A stretch of DNA of 64,000 bases. Source: Rhizomys pruinosus. Taxonomy: Eukaryota; Chordata; Mammalia; Rodentia; Spalacidae. Below, one piece after another: positions 1-12,219 of this stretch; positions within the stretch are counted from its first letter, which is position 1, and every line of letters starts with the position of its first letter. Below the pieces are notes generated by a model. It ran no database searches. It was not told the DNA's origin and saw only the letters and a program-made list of their open reading frames with translations. The translations under genes were made by a program, and so were the position numbers. Location: positions 850,069-914,068 of the forward strand of contig VZQC01010577.1 in the NCBI GenBank assembly GCA_009823505.1, in the 5' to 3' direction.

Positions 1-130
1 AATGAGTGTTCCCCTTTCCACCACACCCTCTCCAGCACTTGGCACTTCATTTCGTTTCTTGATCTTAGCCAGTCTTACTGGAGTAGATCGTATTTTAAGG
101 TGGTTTTAATTAGCTCTCTCTTGGAGGAAT
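1..130 (-). mobile_element. LINE-1 ORF2 fragment, cut by window edge
   Basis: The first ~130 bases match, base for base with scattered changes, the ORF2 segment of the larger L1 in this window at about 45.70-45.82 kb, in the same minus orientation. The element runs off the left edge. No open frame survives. Confidence 0.8.
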
Positions 131-298
131 AACCAGGGCTGATTTTTGATGCCACAAGCTTACATCTCTAAAGGTTAGGAGACGTTAAAAGCCACATGAA
201 GACCCTGTCATACTTAAACAGAAGAAAATGTAATTCATGGATTTACATACATCCAAACATCTGTGTCTATAACAAGGTAACCTACCATAAAAATTAGA
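131..298. other. unassigned spacer
   Basis: AT-rich spacer between two L1 fragments. I see no gene or recognisable repeat. Confidence 0.5.
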
Positions 299-985
299 AC
301 TGTTTAACTCCTATATATCTATTGCTTGTGTTTCATTTGTAGGATTGAAAGGCTCTATATTATACTGTTTAAGTACCTATATATCTAATTGCATGTGCTT
401 CCTCAGTAGGATTGAAAGGTTATCCTGGTAAAAGCTGGCAGCCCATGAACGAACACAGCCAGAATTGACTAGAAAACAAGACAACAGCTCCGCGAAGTAG
501 GATGTTTTGCTTCTATCCACTGGGCCCCCTTTTCTAAGCCTAGGGAACAAATCTGCAGAAGATGGGGCGTTGGTAGAATGTAAGGGTACTATTGGGGTGA
601 ATGGTGATGATGTGTCTGATGCTGAAACTACAACAATTATAGACTGGACACTCATTGATCAACTTGATTGACATTACCAAGCCCCCCCCCCCTCCCGCTG
701 GGTGGTGGGCCCCATGAGCTGTTTGGGTTGGGGCACAACTGCTCAGAAATTGATTTTACATGACGGATGCTTGTACTCACAGCCTACACCTACTGTTTAA
801 CAAAGGAAAAAAAAAAACCCAGAGCAAAGACGCAGAAACAGGTTATGGCAGAATGCATGATCTGGGATGGGTAGGGGTTGGGGGGGGGTGAAGGGAAGGG
901 GGATATATGCTTGAACCTGAATTGGAAAATGATGTATGAAATACACAAAACATCAATAAAAAAAGAAATAAAATAAAATTAATTA
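299..985 (+). mobile_element. LINE-1 3' UTR, 5'-truncated, young lineage
   Basis: This is the 3' UTR of the L1 lineage that recurs at 17866-18190, 21872-22105, 27107-27505 and 31861-32425. It has a C/G homopolymer patch (~685), the phrase CATGATCTGGGATGGG, a G-rich polypurine run at ~875-905, and a tail of AATAAAA-like A-rich sequence. At 299-352 and 363-418 the beginning of the UTR is present twice, as an imperfect ~55-bp tandem duplication ending in TAGGATTGAAAGG. Confidence 0.8.
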
Positions 986-1021
986 AAAAATTAAAAAAAT
1001 AAAAATAATTTATTGAATTTT

Positions 1022-1202
1022 TGAGAATTTCTTTAAAAAATTCTTTTTTGTATTTTTGAGACAGGATCTCCCTTTTAGTTCCAGCTGGCCTGGACCTTGC
1101 TCTGTAGACCAGGCTGGTCTTGAACTCACAGAGATCTGCCTGCTTCTGCCTCCCAAGTGCTGGTATTAAAGGCGTGCACCGCCAGGCCAGGCTGAGAATT
1201 TC
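1022..1202 (-). mobile_element. B1 SINE with target-site duplication
   Basis: Full-length B1 (7SL-derived) in reverse orientation at about 1032-1192. It shows the box-B-like complement and GGTATTAAAGGCGTGC. It is flanked by the direct repeat TGAGAATTTC (1022-1031 and 1193-1202), so it split an older minus-strand L1 3' end whose remains lie on either side (about 1000-1031 and 1193-1260). Confidence 0.88.
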
Positions 1203-1337
1203 ATACAATGTATTCTGATCATATTCAGACCCCCCTCCTTTATTTGTATCTTCTCTTACTACCACTACCTGAAAGGCTAATGAAAGCATAATACATTTAT
1301 ACAATGGAATATTATTTGGTCATTAAGGAAAATGAAA

Positions 1338-1440
1338 TTAGTTGGATGTGGTGATGCACACCTTTAATCTAGGCATTTAGGAGGCAGAAACGGGGATCTC
1401 TGTGAGACTGAGGCCAAATGGCCTATATAGCGAGTCCCAT
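1338..1440 (+). mobile_element. B1 SINE, 3'-truncated, diverged
   Basis: B1 first half (GTGATGCACACCTTTAATC and the GGAGGCAGA block) inserted in the Lx LINE-1. It stops at about the middle of the consensus. Confidence 0.75.
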
Positions 1441-1827
1441 ATCATCTTAAACTATAAAGGAGATTGTGTCTGGCACCCCCTATAGTAAAAGAAAGAAGAA
1501 TGAAATTATAAAATTCCCAAGTAAATGAGTGGAAATGGAAACAATCATTCTTAGTGAGGTGACCTAGACCCAGAAATACAAACTTGATATGTCCTTTCTT
1601 GTAAGATGATGCTAGCTTTGAAACTTTAGATATGTATGCTTCCACTGAAAAGTTCATAGAGGTCAGGAAGCTGATGGGGAAGGCTTCATGGGAGAAGTAG
1701 AATGCAGTGATATAAAAAGGTAAAGGGGAGTAATGGAGTAGGAAGGGTTAAATGGGGTGGTAATAGGATGACAGGGCGGAATATTGGGAGGGGTAACTGC
1801 TCGAAAAAGGCCTTATGAAAAAGTTAT

Positions 1828-1905
1828 ATGGCCAGTCTGGTCTACGTAGTGAGTTCCAGGCCAGCTGGTGCTACTGGGAGACCCTGTCATAAAATGACCA
1901 AAACC
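1828..1905 (+). mobile_element. B1 SINE, 3' half
   Basis: Carries GGCCAGTCTGGTCTACGTAG and AGACCCTGTCATAAAATGAC, the second half of B1. It lies within the Lx L1 3' UTR. Confidence 0.75.
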
Positions 1906-3660
1906 AGAGAGAAAAGTATCTTATGGAATCCTATGACTGTAATACTACATAAAAATGTCTACATGGAGTTGCTGAATCACAGGGGGACAGTACCCCTACC
2001 AGATACCATTGGCTCATAAATTAAAAGCCCAATGCCAGGAATGGACTTACTGTTTTGAAGCTGCTGCCCAGTGATCTCATAGACCCTCAAACAACACCTG
2101 GCTAGTGCTCTTATTCTTGGTTGACCATTAGAACTTGATTGTAAGACTCTATTTGTGAAGATACTATACATCATAGAACAAATCAAGGTGAAATCAAGCA
2201 ATACTGATCTAAATGCTTCATCACTACTGGCTATCTTTCATAGCACTAGAAGCTATTCATGCTGCCAGAAGAGACCTTACCCAACAGTGAATGCTGTGAG
2301 CTATAATCACAACTGGCCTGGCAAGATATGCTCACTGATGTAACAGCAACAGGAATGCTATGGGGTAACCAACAACTTTCTGATTGGATTTAAGTTCTAT
2401 TTCACAAACTTGAAGGTTAGCCCTTGTTGCTAAGGACAGGATATACTTTTGACACAGGTTTAGGAGGAAGGAAGCTGGACTAACATGGAAGCTTCCTTCA
2501 TGAAGATTAGCTGTCATTATCCTAGAGGATACCATGCCAAGTGATAAAGGAGAAAATCAATCAATGGTCCAACCAGCTCTAAAGCCTAATGACCACAATG
2601 ACGGGTACAGAAAACTGTCTCTATTGCTGCTGTTATCTGTGCCATAATCAGCAGCTATCTAATCTAACTGGACTTAAAGTCATCTCAATGGGAGGGAACT
2701 CAGGGTAGAGTTGAAATATAGCCAAGCACAGAGGTCTGAAGAGGTCAAAGATTATAGAGAAAAACTTTATCTCTGTTATATCTTTAGACAAATTAAATTT
2801 CTTACTGTATGCTAAATACAGATCCTTTATTTTCAGATAAGTATATCATCTATCACTCATCAAAGACATTTCTTTTTGCAACAGAAAGGAGGTTATTACA
2901 GAGTTCTACAACTGGTCACACAGAGAAAGTATATGTCTGGGAGACGCTCAGTGCTGACACATCTACTGTGGAGCTTCTACACCTAAGATTCATGGGACAT
3001 AGTGGAACATAGAAGAGAGAATATTAACATGTCACTCAATCACAACCAGGGAAGCTTTCTTATACAATAGAGTGTGATGCACACAGAAGGCCGCACCTGG
3101 CTTAGTTGTAGAGAATAAGAGACTGCAGAGTGTGTGCCCATGGATAGGATTGCTGTATTAAACTTCATCCACTCAGGGCTCAGAGACCATTGCAGAAAAT
3201 CGGGCAGAAAGATTGTAAGAGCCAGGGTTGGTGCATGAACATAAGAAACAGGTTTTCGGGTTGCTTGGAACTTGCTCATATGAACTTGAAACAAAGATGA
3301 CAGCATGCATAAGAACAATGCCATATCAATCAGACAAAAACCAGTCATAGAATGAGAGAAGTGGGCAGAGGGCTCCATAGATAGTATTAGCCTAGATACT
3401 ATTGGCAACTGATTATTGCTGGATGATGGAGGATAGATTTACTTTAAGGGAAAGACTCTAGGTAGGCTGACTAGACTGAAGTAGATGAACCTGCAACAAA
3501 GGACATTTGTGTACACATGCTTGACTGGTTAGGATTTTACATTTATGGCAGAACTCATGTAATCTGGTGTGGGGAGTGTAGATAGGGAAGGGGATCTAAA
3601 TTTGATTAATAGCTATTATATGAAATGCACAAAAACTCAATAAAATATTTAAAAAGAAAT

Positions 3661-4260
3661 GTGATACACCATAATGAAAACTGTAAGACATTCACAGGAC
3701 CTTAGTGGTTAGCAATCTGAACACCCTGCAGAAATTTTCACCTCAAATATTTACCTTAATGTTAAAATTTAAAAAATCATTCCCCTAATTTATTTACTTA
3801 TGTATCTGCTTGTATCTTCTTGGATATCTATATCTCTTTTTCTATTTCATAAAACTGCTGTAGTACTTAAATGTTTTAATTATTGGGATATACACTATTA
3901 TCAGACATTGAGAGAGTGTAAATAATATTTGTTTCTATTGTTGACAATGCCTATTATCCTGGATAGTGGAAAAATAAGAGGTAAGAACCAGAAAAGAAAT
4001 AAACTTTTTCACTGGCGAATTTGACAGAGGATATGATATATATATGATATATATCATATATATATGATATATGTATACATGTGTGTGTTGTGAGTGTAAT
4101 TTGTTGTTTTTATTTTTTTTGTATGAGTGTATTGCCCACATGTGTGACTTTTGAATTATACTTCCTCTCAAGGGATATAAGTACTTTTTAGTTATAAGTT
4201 CTGAATTTAGATTCCCATTTTTCATTAATGAGGTAAACTTGAAATAAGACATTGAATCTG
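3661..4260. other. AT-rich spacer with TA-rich palindrome
   Basis: No gene seen. 4034-4075 is an imperfect palindromic TATATGATATATATCATATA run that could extrude a hairpin. The rest is unassigned AT-rich sequence. Confidence 0.6.
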
Positions 4261-4475
4261 GGCTGGAGAGATGGCACAGTGGTTAAGAACACTTCTTGCT
4301 CTTGCAGAAGATCCGGGTTCAAATTCCAGCACCCACATGGTGGCTAACAGCCATCCATAGCTCTAGTTCCAGGGGAACCAATGCCTTCTGTTCTCCATGG
4401 GCATTGCACAACACGAAAGCACTTACGCACATGCAGGCAATACAGTCACACATAATAAAAATAAAATTTAAAAAT
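4261..4475 (+). mobile_element. B2 SINE
   Basis: Starts GGCTGGAGAGATGGCACAGTGG (tRNA-derived head with A and B boxes), then CCCACATGGTGGCTAACAGCC, and ends in an AATAAAAATAAAA tail. Moderately diverged copy. Confidence 0.9.
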
Positions 4476-4524
4476 TATTTAATCCAATAAATTCTGGTAA
4501 TAATTCTATAATCAGTAATATAAT

Positions 4525-4965
4525 ACCCATTTATATATGCCTATATATTGAGTTTTGTGCATTCCATATAATGTATCTTAATACATTTTAGACCCTCTCC
4601 TTCATCCGTGTCCCTCCAGAGCTCCCCACAGTATTTCATGCATTTTGTCATATATGTTAAATTCTATTTGGCAAAGTATTTGTACCCAGATGTCCCTAGT
4701 TGCAAGTTCATCCACTGGAGACTAGTCAGCTAGTCTAGATTCATTCCCTTAAAGAAAGTCAGCTCTCCCTCATCCAGCAGTAATTAGCTGCCAATATTTC
4801 CAAGGCTGGGCCTGGGACCTGCTGCTTATTTTCCCCGTTCTATGCTTTTCTTTCTTTTTCTTTTTTTTTTTTGTCTGATCGAGTCAGCATGGGTCTTGTT
4901 CATGCTGTCACTATTGTTAATATAAGCAAGTTCCCAGAACCCCCAAATCCTCTCTGCTACATTTT
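4525..4965 (-). mobile_element. Lx LINE-1 3' UTR
   Basis: Reverse-orientation Lx 3' UTR with the recurring phrases GTACCCAGATGTCCC and TGTCTGATCGAGTCAGCA, also found at 9.0-9.6 kb, 52.3-52.9 kb and 56.8-57.5 kb. It contains a T/CTTT-rich patch at 4848-4873. Confidence 0.8.
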
Positions 4966-4999
4966 GAATTTAAAACAGTACAGGTTAGGGCACCGTGTG

Positions 5000-5224
5000 A
5001 CATTTCCAGTGAGATTTTTACCAAATCTGCTGTAGTTGAAACTTCTGAAATTCTTCTCAACTGTCTTACAGGCACATTTCAAGTTTGGCTTAAGGAATAA
5101 TAAAACTGTGGTATGTATACAAAACTCAGTTTATTCAGCAAAAACGGATGGATTGGAAAGTATTCTTTTAAATAAGGTGGCCCTATCTCAGAATGATAAA
5201 TACCACATATTCTCTCTGATATGT
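5000..5224 (+). mobile_element. old LINE-1 ORF2 3' end, left part of a split element
   Basis: Encodes a recognisable L1 ORF2 C-terminal tail (…ALSQNDKYHIFSLICG…, at about 5185-5225). It is interrupted by the young L1 at 5239-6294 and resumes at 6309. Confidence 0.7.
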
Positions 5225-6308
5225 GGACCTTCACTTTTTTTTTTTTAACATTTTTTTATTGAGCACATTTCCCTGTCAGAGCTCATGGATTCTGTCATAC
5301 ACAAGTCCTGTCTTGCATCTTTTTCTCAGTCTTTTATAACCTTTTCAGTGCACAGGTTTACTGTTTTGGTCAGTTCTTTGAATAGTTTTTCTCTCTCTCT
5401 TTTTTTTTACCATTTGATTTTATATTATTCCAAAAAATGCATACATACACTCTACACATAAATCAAAGTTACAAAATCTGAAAATAAACTATAGGTTAAT
5501 TCCAAAGCACATTTAGAGATTTACATTTTAACAGTAGAGTTGCATGGATGTAAAAAGAAGTATAACTTTAAAAACAGAAAATATTATTTTACAAAATATT
5601 TTAAACTGTTAAATAAAATCATTTTTTTAACTGAAGGATGTCATGTTTTCCCCAAGGAAGTGCTTGAAGGTTCCTCCTTAGCAAACCCAACCGAACATCA
5701 ATCCTGCCCCTGTGCTCCACACTGAGGTCCCTCCCTCCCATGGTCACCCAAATGAGGTCGAGCAAGCATGCGTCATGTCTTGATCTTCCTGCACTCTCCT
5801 CCATCACATAGTCTGGGTAGTCAAACAAGGGCAGTTTACTCTCTGAAGAGGCTGAAATCCCAGTAGCCACTCAGTCCACACACCGGGCATCTCCGTAGTC
5901 CCCATCTGGCATTGAAGGTTTGAAGGATTCTCAAGTTTTATATCTGAAGTACAATTTCTCAGACCTTATTGATTATTTATTCCTGGTTAATACTTTCCTT
6001 TTTGGATGCTGAAGGCCACACAGTCAGCCCAAATTAACCAAGGTTTCTGTTTTCTCAAGGTCAGTTGTGGATCTGGTCCTCAAGGGTCACTTGGGTTTTT
6101 TTTTGGGGGGGGGAGGGGTAGCCCCTGGCTCCTTTTGGTTTTTCAACCACCAGTTCCATCCACTCAGGGACACAGTTAGGTCTTACTAGACCAGGTTTCT
6201 TTCTTTGAATCATGAGCAGACTTTCTTCTTTATAGGGTGGACAGTGGCTGGAGTCTCATCAGTGGATCTCCAAGACCTCCCCGCACAAGGAAGAGGACCT
6301 TCACTTTT
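5225..6308 (-). mobile_element. young 5'-truncated LINE-1 3' UTR with 14-bp TSD
   Basis: The insertion body is about 5239-6294, minus strand, starting with its poly(A) as T12. It is flanked by GGACCTTCACTTTT at 5225-5238 and 6295-6308. The content is the long 3' UTR of the window's young L1 lineage (also at 24.31-25.09 kb and 41.5-42.3 kb). A G/T homopolymer patch sits at ~6093-6120. Insertion into an older L1 gives a relative age. Confidence 0.9.
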
Positions 6309-8345
6309 AATACTTAAACATACACACATACATATATGTTTGTGTATATAAATATACATGTAAACATATGTAATTTCAGGTATAGGCTATGGAATTTGAA
6401 GGGGACAAAAGGAGGAGAAGACCTTGAGAAAGTAGGGAGAGTAATAGAGCACATGAGAGATGAAAAGTGGAAAGTGATTCACTGGAAGTGAAGGTTAAAA
6501 AAGATAAAAGAGGGATGGGGACAACGAACAGCACCTCATGAAACTGAAGAGTTTCTGTAACACCAAAGGACATCATTATTTGAGTGAAGAGGCACCCTAC
6601 AGAATAGGTATATCTGGTAGAGACTCTTTCCAATTCTGCAAAAAATCTTTACTAGCTTAATTCTAACAGTTAATATTTAGACTATACAAAGAACACCCCA
6701 AAATAAACATGATAAAAACAAGCAACCCAAGTAAAAATGGGGCAACGAGCTGAACAGAGAGTTCTCAAATGTTGAAACACAAAATACTGAAAAATACTTT
6801 AAAAATATTTAACATATTTAGTTATCAGGGAAATAGAAATTAAGGACACTTTGAGGTTTAACCTTACCCCACTCAGAATGGCAAACAAGAAACAATGCTA
6901 GGGGGATGGGAGGAAAGGGGATTACTTACCCCGCTTTTAGTGGAAGTGCAAACTGGTGCAGATACTACTGAAATAAGTATAGAGACTCCTCCAAACCTGG
7001 AAATCAATCTTCCACATTACACAGTTGTATCACTTTTGAGCATATAACCCCAAACTCTATATCCTACTACAGAGACATTTGTTCATACACATTCTTTGCT
7101 ACCTTTTTATAATACCTGAAAACAACCTACGTGTCCATAAAGCAATGAATGGATCCTGAAAGTTTGATACATTAGCACAATGGAAAAAGTATTCAGCTGT
7201 CAAAAACATGAAAATATGAAATTCACAGGAAATGGATGAAACTGGAAACAATTTTCCCAAGTGATGTAACCTAGACCAGAAAGACAAATGTCACATATTC
7301 ACTGTCCTAGCTGGATGCTAACTTTGAATTCTTAGATATGCATGTTTCAGTGGAAAATCCAGAGTGATCAGGAAACAAAAGAATGGTCAAGGTTGTTTGT
7401 GTTCCATGGAAAGTGAAATAGAATTTCAGAGATACACAATTGAGGAAAGATAAATAATAGAGTAGGAAGGGTTAAGTGAGGTTGGGATAGGGAGGCCTTG
7501 CGTGAGGAGGGAATATAGGAATGGGTGGCAAACAGTGAAAGCCATTTTACAAAAAGGTATGGAAATCAACCATTATACAAACTTCTAAAAGGATATATAT
7601 TATAAAAAGTGATTAAAATGTCTTACTTTATCACAAGGACTATTGCCCCTACTAGACAATATCAGTTAGCAAAGTAAGAGCCCAATGCTATGGATGGACT
7701 CCATCTTTTGAAGTTAATGACGAGGAGTCCTGTAGACCCTGAAACAATATGAGCCACTGCCCCTGTGCTTAGTTACTCACCACAACTTGAGGGTAAAACC
7801 CTATTGCCGAAGACACTACATACATGAGCCATAGGAAAAAAAAAACAAGAAGAGATAACGCTAGTACTGACTTCAAAGCTTCATGTCTACTGGCTAGATT
7901 TCATAGTGCTGGAAGACACTATTCATGCTACTGGAGGAAAACAAATAATCATTAACTTTACTCAGCTTCAACAACTGGCCTGGCAAAGTTACAAAATCTG
8001 ATAGAATACTGGATGGGATGTTATGGGAGTAATCAGTCATTTTCTAATTGGATTTAAGTTCTGCTTCTTAAGATAGACGACATAGCTTACAATGATAACA
8101 GGCCTAGGAACATGCGGCTTGATAGGCCAGTAGCAACAGTGAAGAGCACAATGCATTTGTTCTGCAGGATAGATTTAGTATTATAGTGATTCCTATTGAC
8201 TTATTGTTATGCCTGCAGATTAATGCATCTCTTACCTCTCAAAAGAGAAGCTTCCTCATGTAGTAGATATTAACAAAGAAAATTCACTACTGTCCAATGT
8301 ATAGAGAATGAGACTGTAGAGCTGTGATCCCTGAATTGGACACTT
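6309..8345 (+). mobile_element. Lx LINE-1 remnants: ORF2 C-terminus and 3' UTR
   Basis: 6309-6500 continues the split L1 3' end. From ~6515 a second segment carries degenerate ORF2 C-terminal sequence, the conserved last part at ~7200-7290, and an Lx 3' UTR to ~8345. Many stops and frameshifts are present. Confidence 0.7.
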
Positions 8346-8995
8346 ATATCAAACTTCCCTCTCCAAACTGGATTTCCATGGGCATAAAAGTCAACTTTGA
8401 ATGGATCAAAGACCTCAGTATGAAACTCGAAATGCTGAAATTATTTGGATGAAACATAGGCAATACACTATGAGATACAGGTACAAGAAATCACTTTCTA
8501 AGTTAGACTTCAGTTGCTCAGGAATCAAGGTCAATAGTGGACAAATGAGATTTTAGTAAACTGAAAAATTTCTGTACAACAAAGGAAAAACATTAGTTGA
8601 GTGAAGAGGAAGCCCAGAGAGAGGGAGAAAATCTTCACCAGCCATACACCTGATCATCTGTATGGTAATGTCCACAATATTCAAAAGCTTCAATAACAAA
8701 GCAGCAAGAAAATAAAGGACCCAGTTAAAATGGGCTATGTATTTGAACAGATCACTCAAAAGAATAAATAAAAATAACGAAGAAATAGCTCAAAAGTGTC
8801 TAACATCCTTACTAAATAGGGAAATGCAAGTCAAAACTAACAGTATTTCATCTTACCCAAGTCAGATGGCAAAATTCAAAATATCAATGATACCAAGGGC
8901 TACCATGGATTTGGGGAAAGAGGGATCCTTGTTCACCAATGGTTGGATTGTAAACTGGTGGAGTCACCAAGGAAATCAGTGGTGGAGAACTCTGT
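8346..8995 (+). mobile_element. LINE-1 ORF2 C-terminal fragment
   Basis: Equivalent to the ORF2 region after the reverse transcriptase domain. It can be followed against the copy at 45.3-46.3 kb. Broken by stops; the 91-residue open stretch at 8737-9012 is a remnant of ORF2. Confidence 0.75.
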
Positions 8996-9600
8996 TTTTT
9001 AACCTTTTTTAAATTATTATTTTATTGTGTTTTGTCCATTTCATATAATAGATACTAATCAAGCTTAGATTTCCCTATTCAACACCTCCAATAGCCACAT
9101 CCCACTGGACTTTGTGCATTCTCTCATATATGTTAAATCCTATCTAGCCAAGCATTTGTACCCAGATGTCCCTTGGTGCAAGTTAATCCACTGGAGTCTA
9201 GACAGCCTATCTAGAGTCACATCTTTGAAGATCTATTCTCCTTCACCCCATGATAACCAGTTAACAATAGTTCCTCAGCAAATTTGGGCCCTGCTGTCCC
9301 TTTCCCCAGTTCTATACTTGGTTTTTGTCTGATCGAATCAGCACGGGTGCATACTGTCATCATTATTGCAAGTTCATGTGAGCTCCCAGAGGCCTGAAAT
9401 CCTCTGCTTCCTATGATCATGCACCCACCCTGCCTATTACAATTGTTCCTCCCCTTCTTCTGCAATGGTCCATGAGCCATGGGTGGGTGAGGTTTGATAT
9501 AGGAATCCTATCCAGGGACACACTTCCTGAATGCTTTTATGTTTTACAGGTGGGTGGGGGTTCTTACTTTTGTGGTCAGTTCTGGTTACACAAAGAAATC
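8996..9600 (-). mobile_element. Lx LINE-1 3' UTR
   Basis: Reverse Lx 3' UTR with GTACCCAGATGTCCCTTGG and GTCTGATCGAATCAGCACGG, beginning with a degenerate poly(T). It abuts the plus-strand fragment on the left. Confidence 0.8.
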
Positions 9601-9603
9601 TTG

Positions 9604-9690
9604 TTTCAGAAGAGAGGAAGAAAGAAATTAAGAAAGAAAGAAGAAGAAAAAAAGAAAAAAAGGAGACAGAGAAAGAAAGAGAAAACAATC
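9604..9690 (+). repeat. GAAA-rich microsatellite
   Basis: Imperfect purine-rich GAAA/GAAGAAA tract. The open frames across it are low-complexity Lys/Glu/Arg artefacts. Confidence 0.85.
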
Positions 9691-11248
9691 TGTCTACTTG
9701 GATTGGTATTTCAGGAATAAACGCTATCATAATGTTGAATAAATCATAAGGGGAACAATCAGACTTCAAGTTGCCTTCAAGACCACCAGTTTGTGGCAAA
9801 TAAGTTTGTTTATTCTTTCTTTTTTTTTCTTTCTTGAGTGTCTGTATGTTTTATATGCTTGCTCCTATGTCACCACAATCATTGAAAACTATTTGTTGGT
9901 ACTAAACACTTTATTATTCAATGACAATACTACTATCACACATTTGTTGACTCTATCAAAAAAACTCATGATACAGAAACATCTCCTTCAATAGTTTTGC
10001 TGAAATCTGCTGTGACTTATTCATACAAGTTGACTACACTTCATACCGTACCTGTAAAGATATCTAATTTGAGGACCATCTTCTCAATGACACTGATGTC
10101 TAAGAGACAGAGATGGTTGCACAGTTCATGATTTAAGTTGGTAAAGGTTTTTGAAGGTGAAGGTTAGAACTGACAATGGGGTCACAACACATGGTTTGAG
10201 TTTTCTTTTTCTTTTACCAACCCGTCCAGGATAAATATCTCTGTCTAAATTAATTTCCTAAGGTCTAAGTTCATATTTTTGGCTTATCCTCCAACATAAT
10301 GTATTTTGTTGAACATTTGCAGAAATCCTGTGGTACTTATTGGTCATTATCATGTCATTGCACAAGGTTCTTTAACTAATTTCTTATTTAGGAAGGAGTT
10401 TAACAAAAATTAGGCTATCCATTCAAAAATGGAAACAAAGTAAGTTGATCCCAATGGATTATTTTCAGAGAAGTTCATAACAACAAGAACATTTGAATTT
10501 ACTTCTCTCTCAGCAATAAAATTCCCAAGGTGCAGAATACTATGGAGACATAGACTCTCCCAGGATGGAAAATGATATAACTGCTTTTGAAAAGTTTGTG
10601 TAACTGAAATAATTTGCTCCAAACTGGGGTCTTACTTGTTCTGTGGGATGCAGACAATGACTAAAGTGAAGTAATTCTCAGAAAGTCCTGCCTCTAGTCT
10701 ATGCAGAGTATGGGCTGCATTTTGATAAGGATTCTAGTTTATGATGCATTTTTATTTTAAATCTTTTTGTCACCTTCAAAGGAGAAATAAACTCATTTTA
10801 AGGTAAGTTTAGGTTATTTTTAAAATCTTAACTTTTCTCTTTGTTTATAGTTTTAGAAGTTTGAAATGAATTAAATGATTCCCTGGGACAAGAAGAATGT
10901 ATGATATTTAATGTGTGTCATAGAGGAACAGCCATTGTCAGATGGTACCTAGATCAAAACCCAGACAGAACTTGTGAAACAAGAGTTACATGTTTGCCAT
11001 CAAACTGAATCAATCTCCAAGTACACAGATCTTCACTCTTCCTTGGGCTACACTTAAAGAATGGCTATCACTGAAAGGGTCAATTTTGGGGCATCCGTGG
11101 CATATGTGGTGACATCAGTATACATTTACTGGGTCACACACATCATGCTTAAGACAATAAGGGAGATGCATACCAAAGTGTGATATTCAGTCAAACTTCA
11201 GTCCAAAGAAGTATTTGTCAGAGATCTCACTGGTTAATTTGGATTGCA
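9691..11248. other. 5' flank of OR gene 1, no repeat recognised
   Basis: About 1.5 kb of AT-rich, apparently unique sequence upstream of the first receptor. A non-coding first exon and promoter should lie here or in the next kilobase, but I could not place one. A partial EBF-like site (TTCCCTGGGA, 10879-10888) sits beside ATTAAATGATT. It does not match the two-base-spaced consensus well. Confidence 0.45.
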
Positions 11249-11267
11249 CACAACTTTATTTTTATTT

Positions 11268-11306
<39 letters not shown>

Positions 11307-11552
11307 TTCTTTTTTTAAAAATTTTATTTATTTCTGTATGTGTATCAATGTACTGTCTGCATGCAGGTCTGGGCACCCGTGTCGTGCAATGCCGCGGAAG
11401 TCAGAAGAGGGTCTCAGATTCCCCTGGAGCTGGAGTTCTCCTGGAATTGGAATTTCAGAAGGCTCTCGGCCGCCATGTGGGTGCTGGGGATCAAACCCGG
11501 GTCGGCGTTCTTAACCGCTAGGCCATATCTCCAGCCCCACAACTTTATTTTT
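11249..11552 (-). mobile_element. B2 SINE with (TTTA)n tail and 15-bp TSD
   Basis: The element body is ~11264-11537, minus strand: head complement GGCCATATCTCCAGCCC at the right, the lineage-specific GTCGTGCAATGCCGCGG block in the middle, and a tail expanded to (TTTA)n at 11264-11308. It is flanked by CACAACTTTATTTTT (11249-11263 and 11538-11552). It sits ~0.7 kb upstream of OR gene 1. Confidence 0.9.
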
Positions 11553-12188
11553 TTAAATATGCTTTTAGCCTTGACTAATTTGTATTACAGGTATTACAGA
11601 AAAATGTATGGGTTTGTGTTAAAATATCAAGAGATCTGAGGTTCCCTCCTGGGAAAGAACTATGGAAAGATCAGAATCTGAAATTAGTCAGAACAGGGGA
11701 AATATCATAATGGAATTAGGAAATGTCAGCTCCATGCTTTAGGAACATTACTTTGCAGATTTAGAACTTTGATTGTTTGGCAGCATGAAGCTGAACTCAG
11801 GTCCCTGGAGCACACTCAGGTGGAAATCAAAAGTGCTGGCACTCATAAGGACCTTCAGGAATAGTCTGGTCAACTGAATACACACAGATTTTGTCATTTT
11901 CTCACATTCCCTGTAGCTTAGGATTCATTATATAACAAAGCCATTTGTACTGCAGAGTTTAAAGTGATTTTGCAACTTAGTATCATTTCTATGTTAAGGC
12001 TGATTGAGAAGTAATGTATCAAGTACACAGAAATTCAATAAAAATTAAAAGTGGAAAGAAATACAATATTAAATAAATAAAATTGTACACATGAAATATA
12101 AAAAACTATGTCCCACATTAAATTCAATGTATAATTTCTTATGCATTTGATGCAATTTTAAGACGTAGAATATATTATTAGTTCTTTA

Positions 12189-12203
12189 TTTTTCTTGCCC
12201 TAG
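12189..12203 (+). promoter_or_regulatory. probable 3' splice site before OR gene 1
   Basis: TTTTTCTTGCCCTAG is a strong polypyrimidine tract plus AG, ending 16 bp before the ATG. OR coding exons normally begin with a spliced acceptor shortly upstream of the start, so the coding exon likely begins at 12204. Inference from the motif only. Confidence 0.6.
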
Positions 12204-12219
12204 AGATCAAACCCAACTG

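Larger units (their letters stand above)
1275..3660 (+). mobile_element. Lx-type LINE-1, ORF2 end plus long 3' UTR
   Basis: The left part (ACAATGGAATATTATTTGGTC, 1300-1320 region) is the end of L1 ORF2. After B1 insertions it continues through degenerate ORF2 tail (~1530-1600) into a ~1.7-kb Lx-type 3' UTR ending in an A-rich tail near 3655. The same UTR recurs at 6.5-8.35 kb and 36.5-37.4 kb. The open frames in it are short and accidental. Confidence 0.75.

Noticed and set aside
843..1304. 153-codon minus-strand open frame
   Set aside because: It runs through an L1 3' UTR and a B1 SINE; the protein is a B1 translation.
10879..10888. EBF (O/E) promoter site upstream of OR gene 1
   Set aside because: TTCCCTGGGA has only a one-base centre between CCC and GGG, unlike the two-base consensus, and no transcription start evidence supports it.
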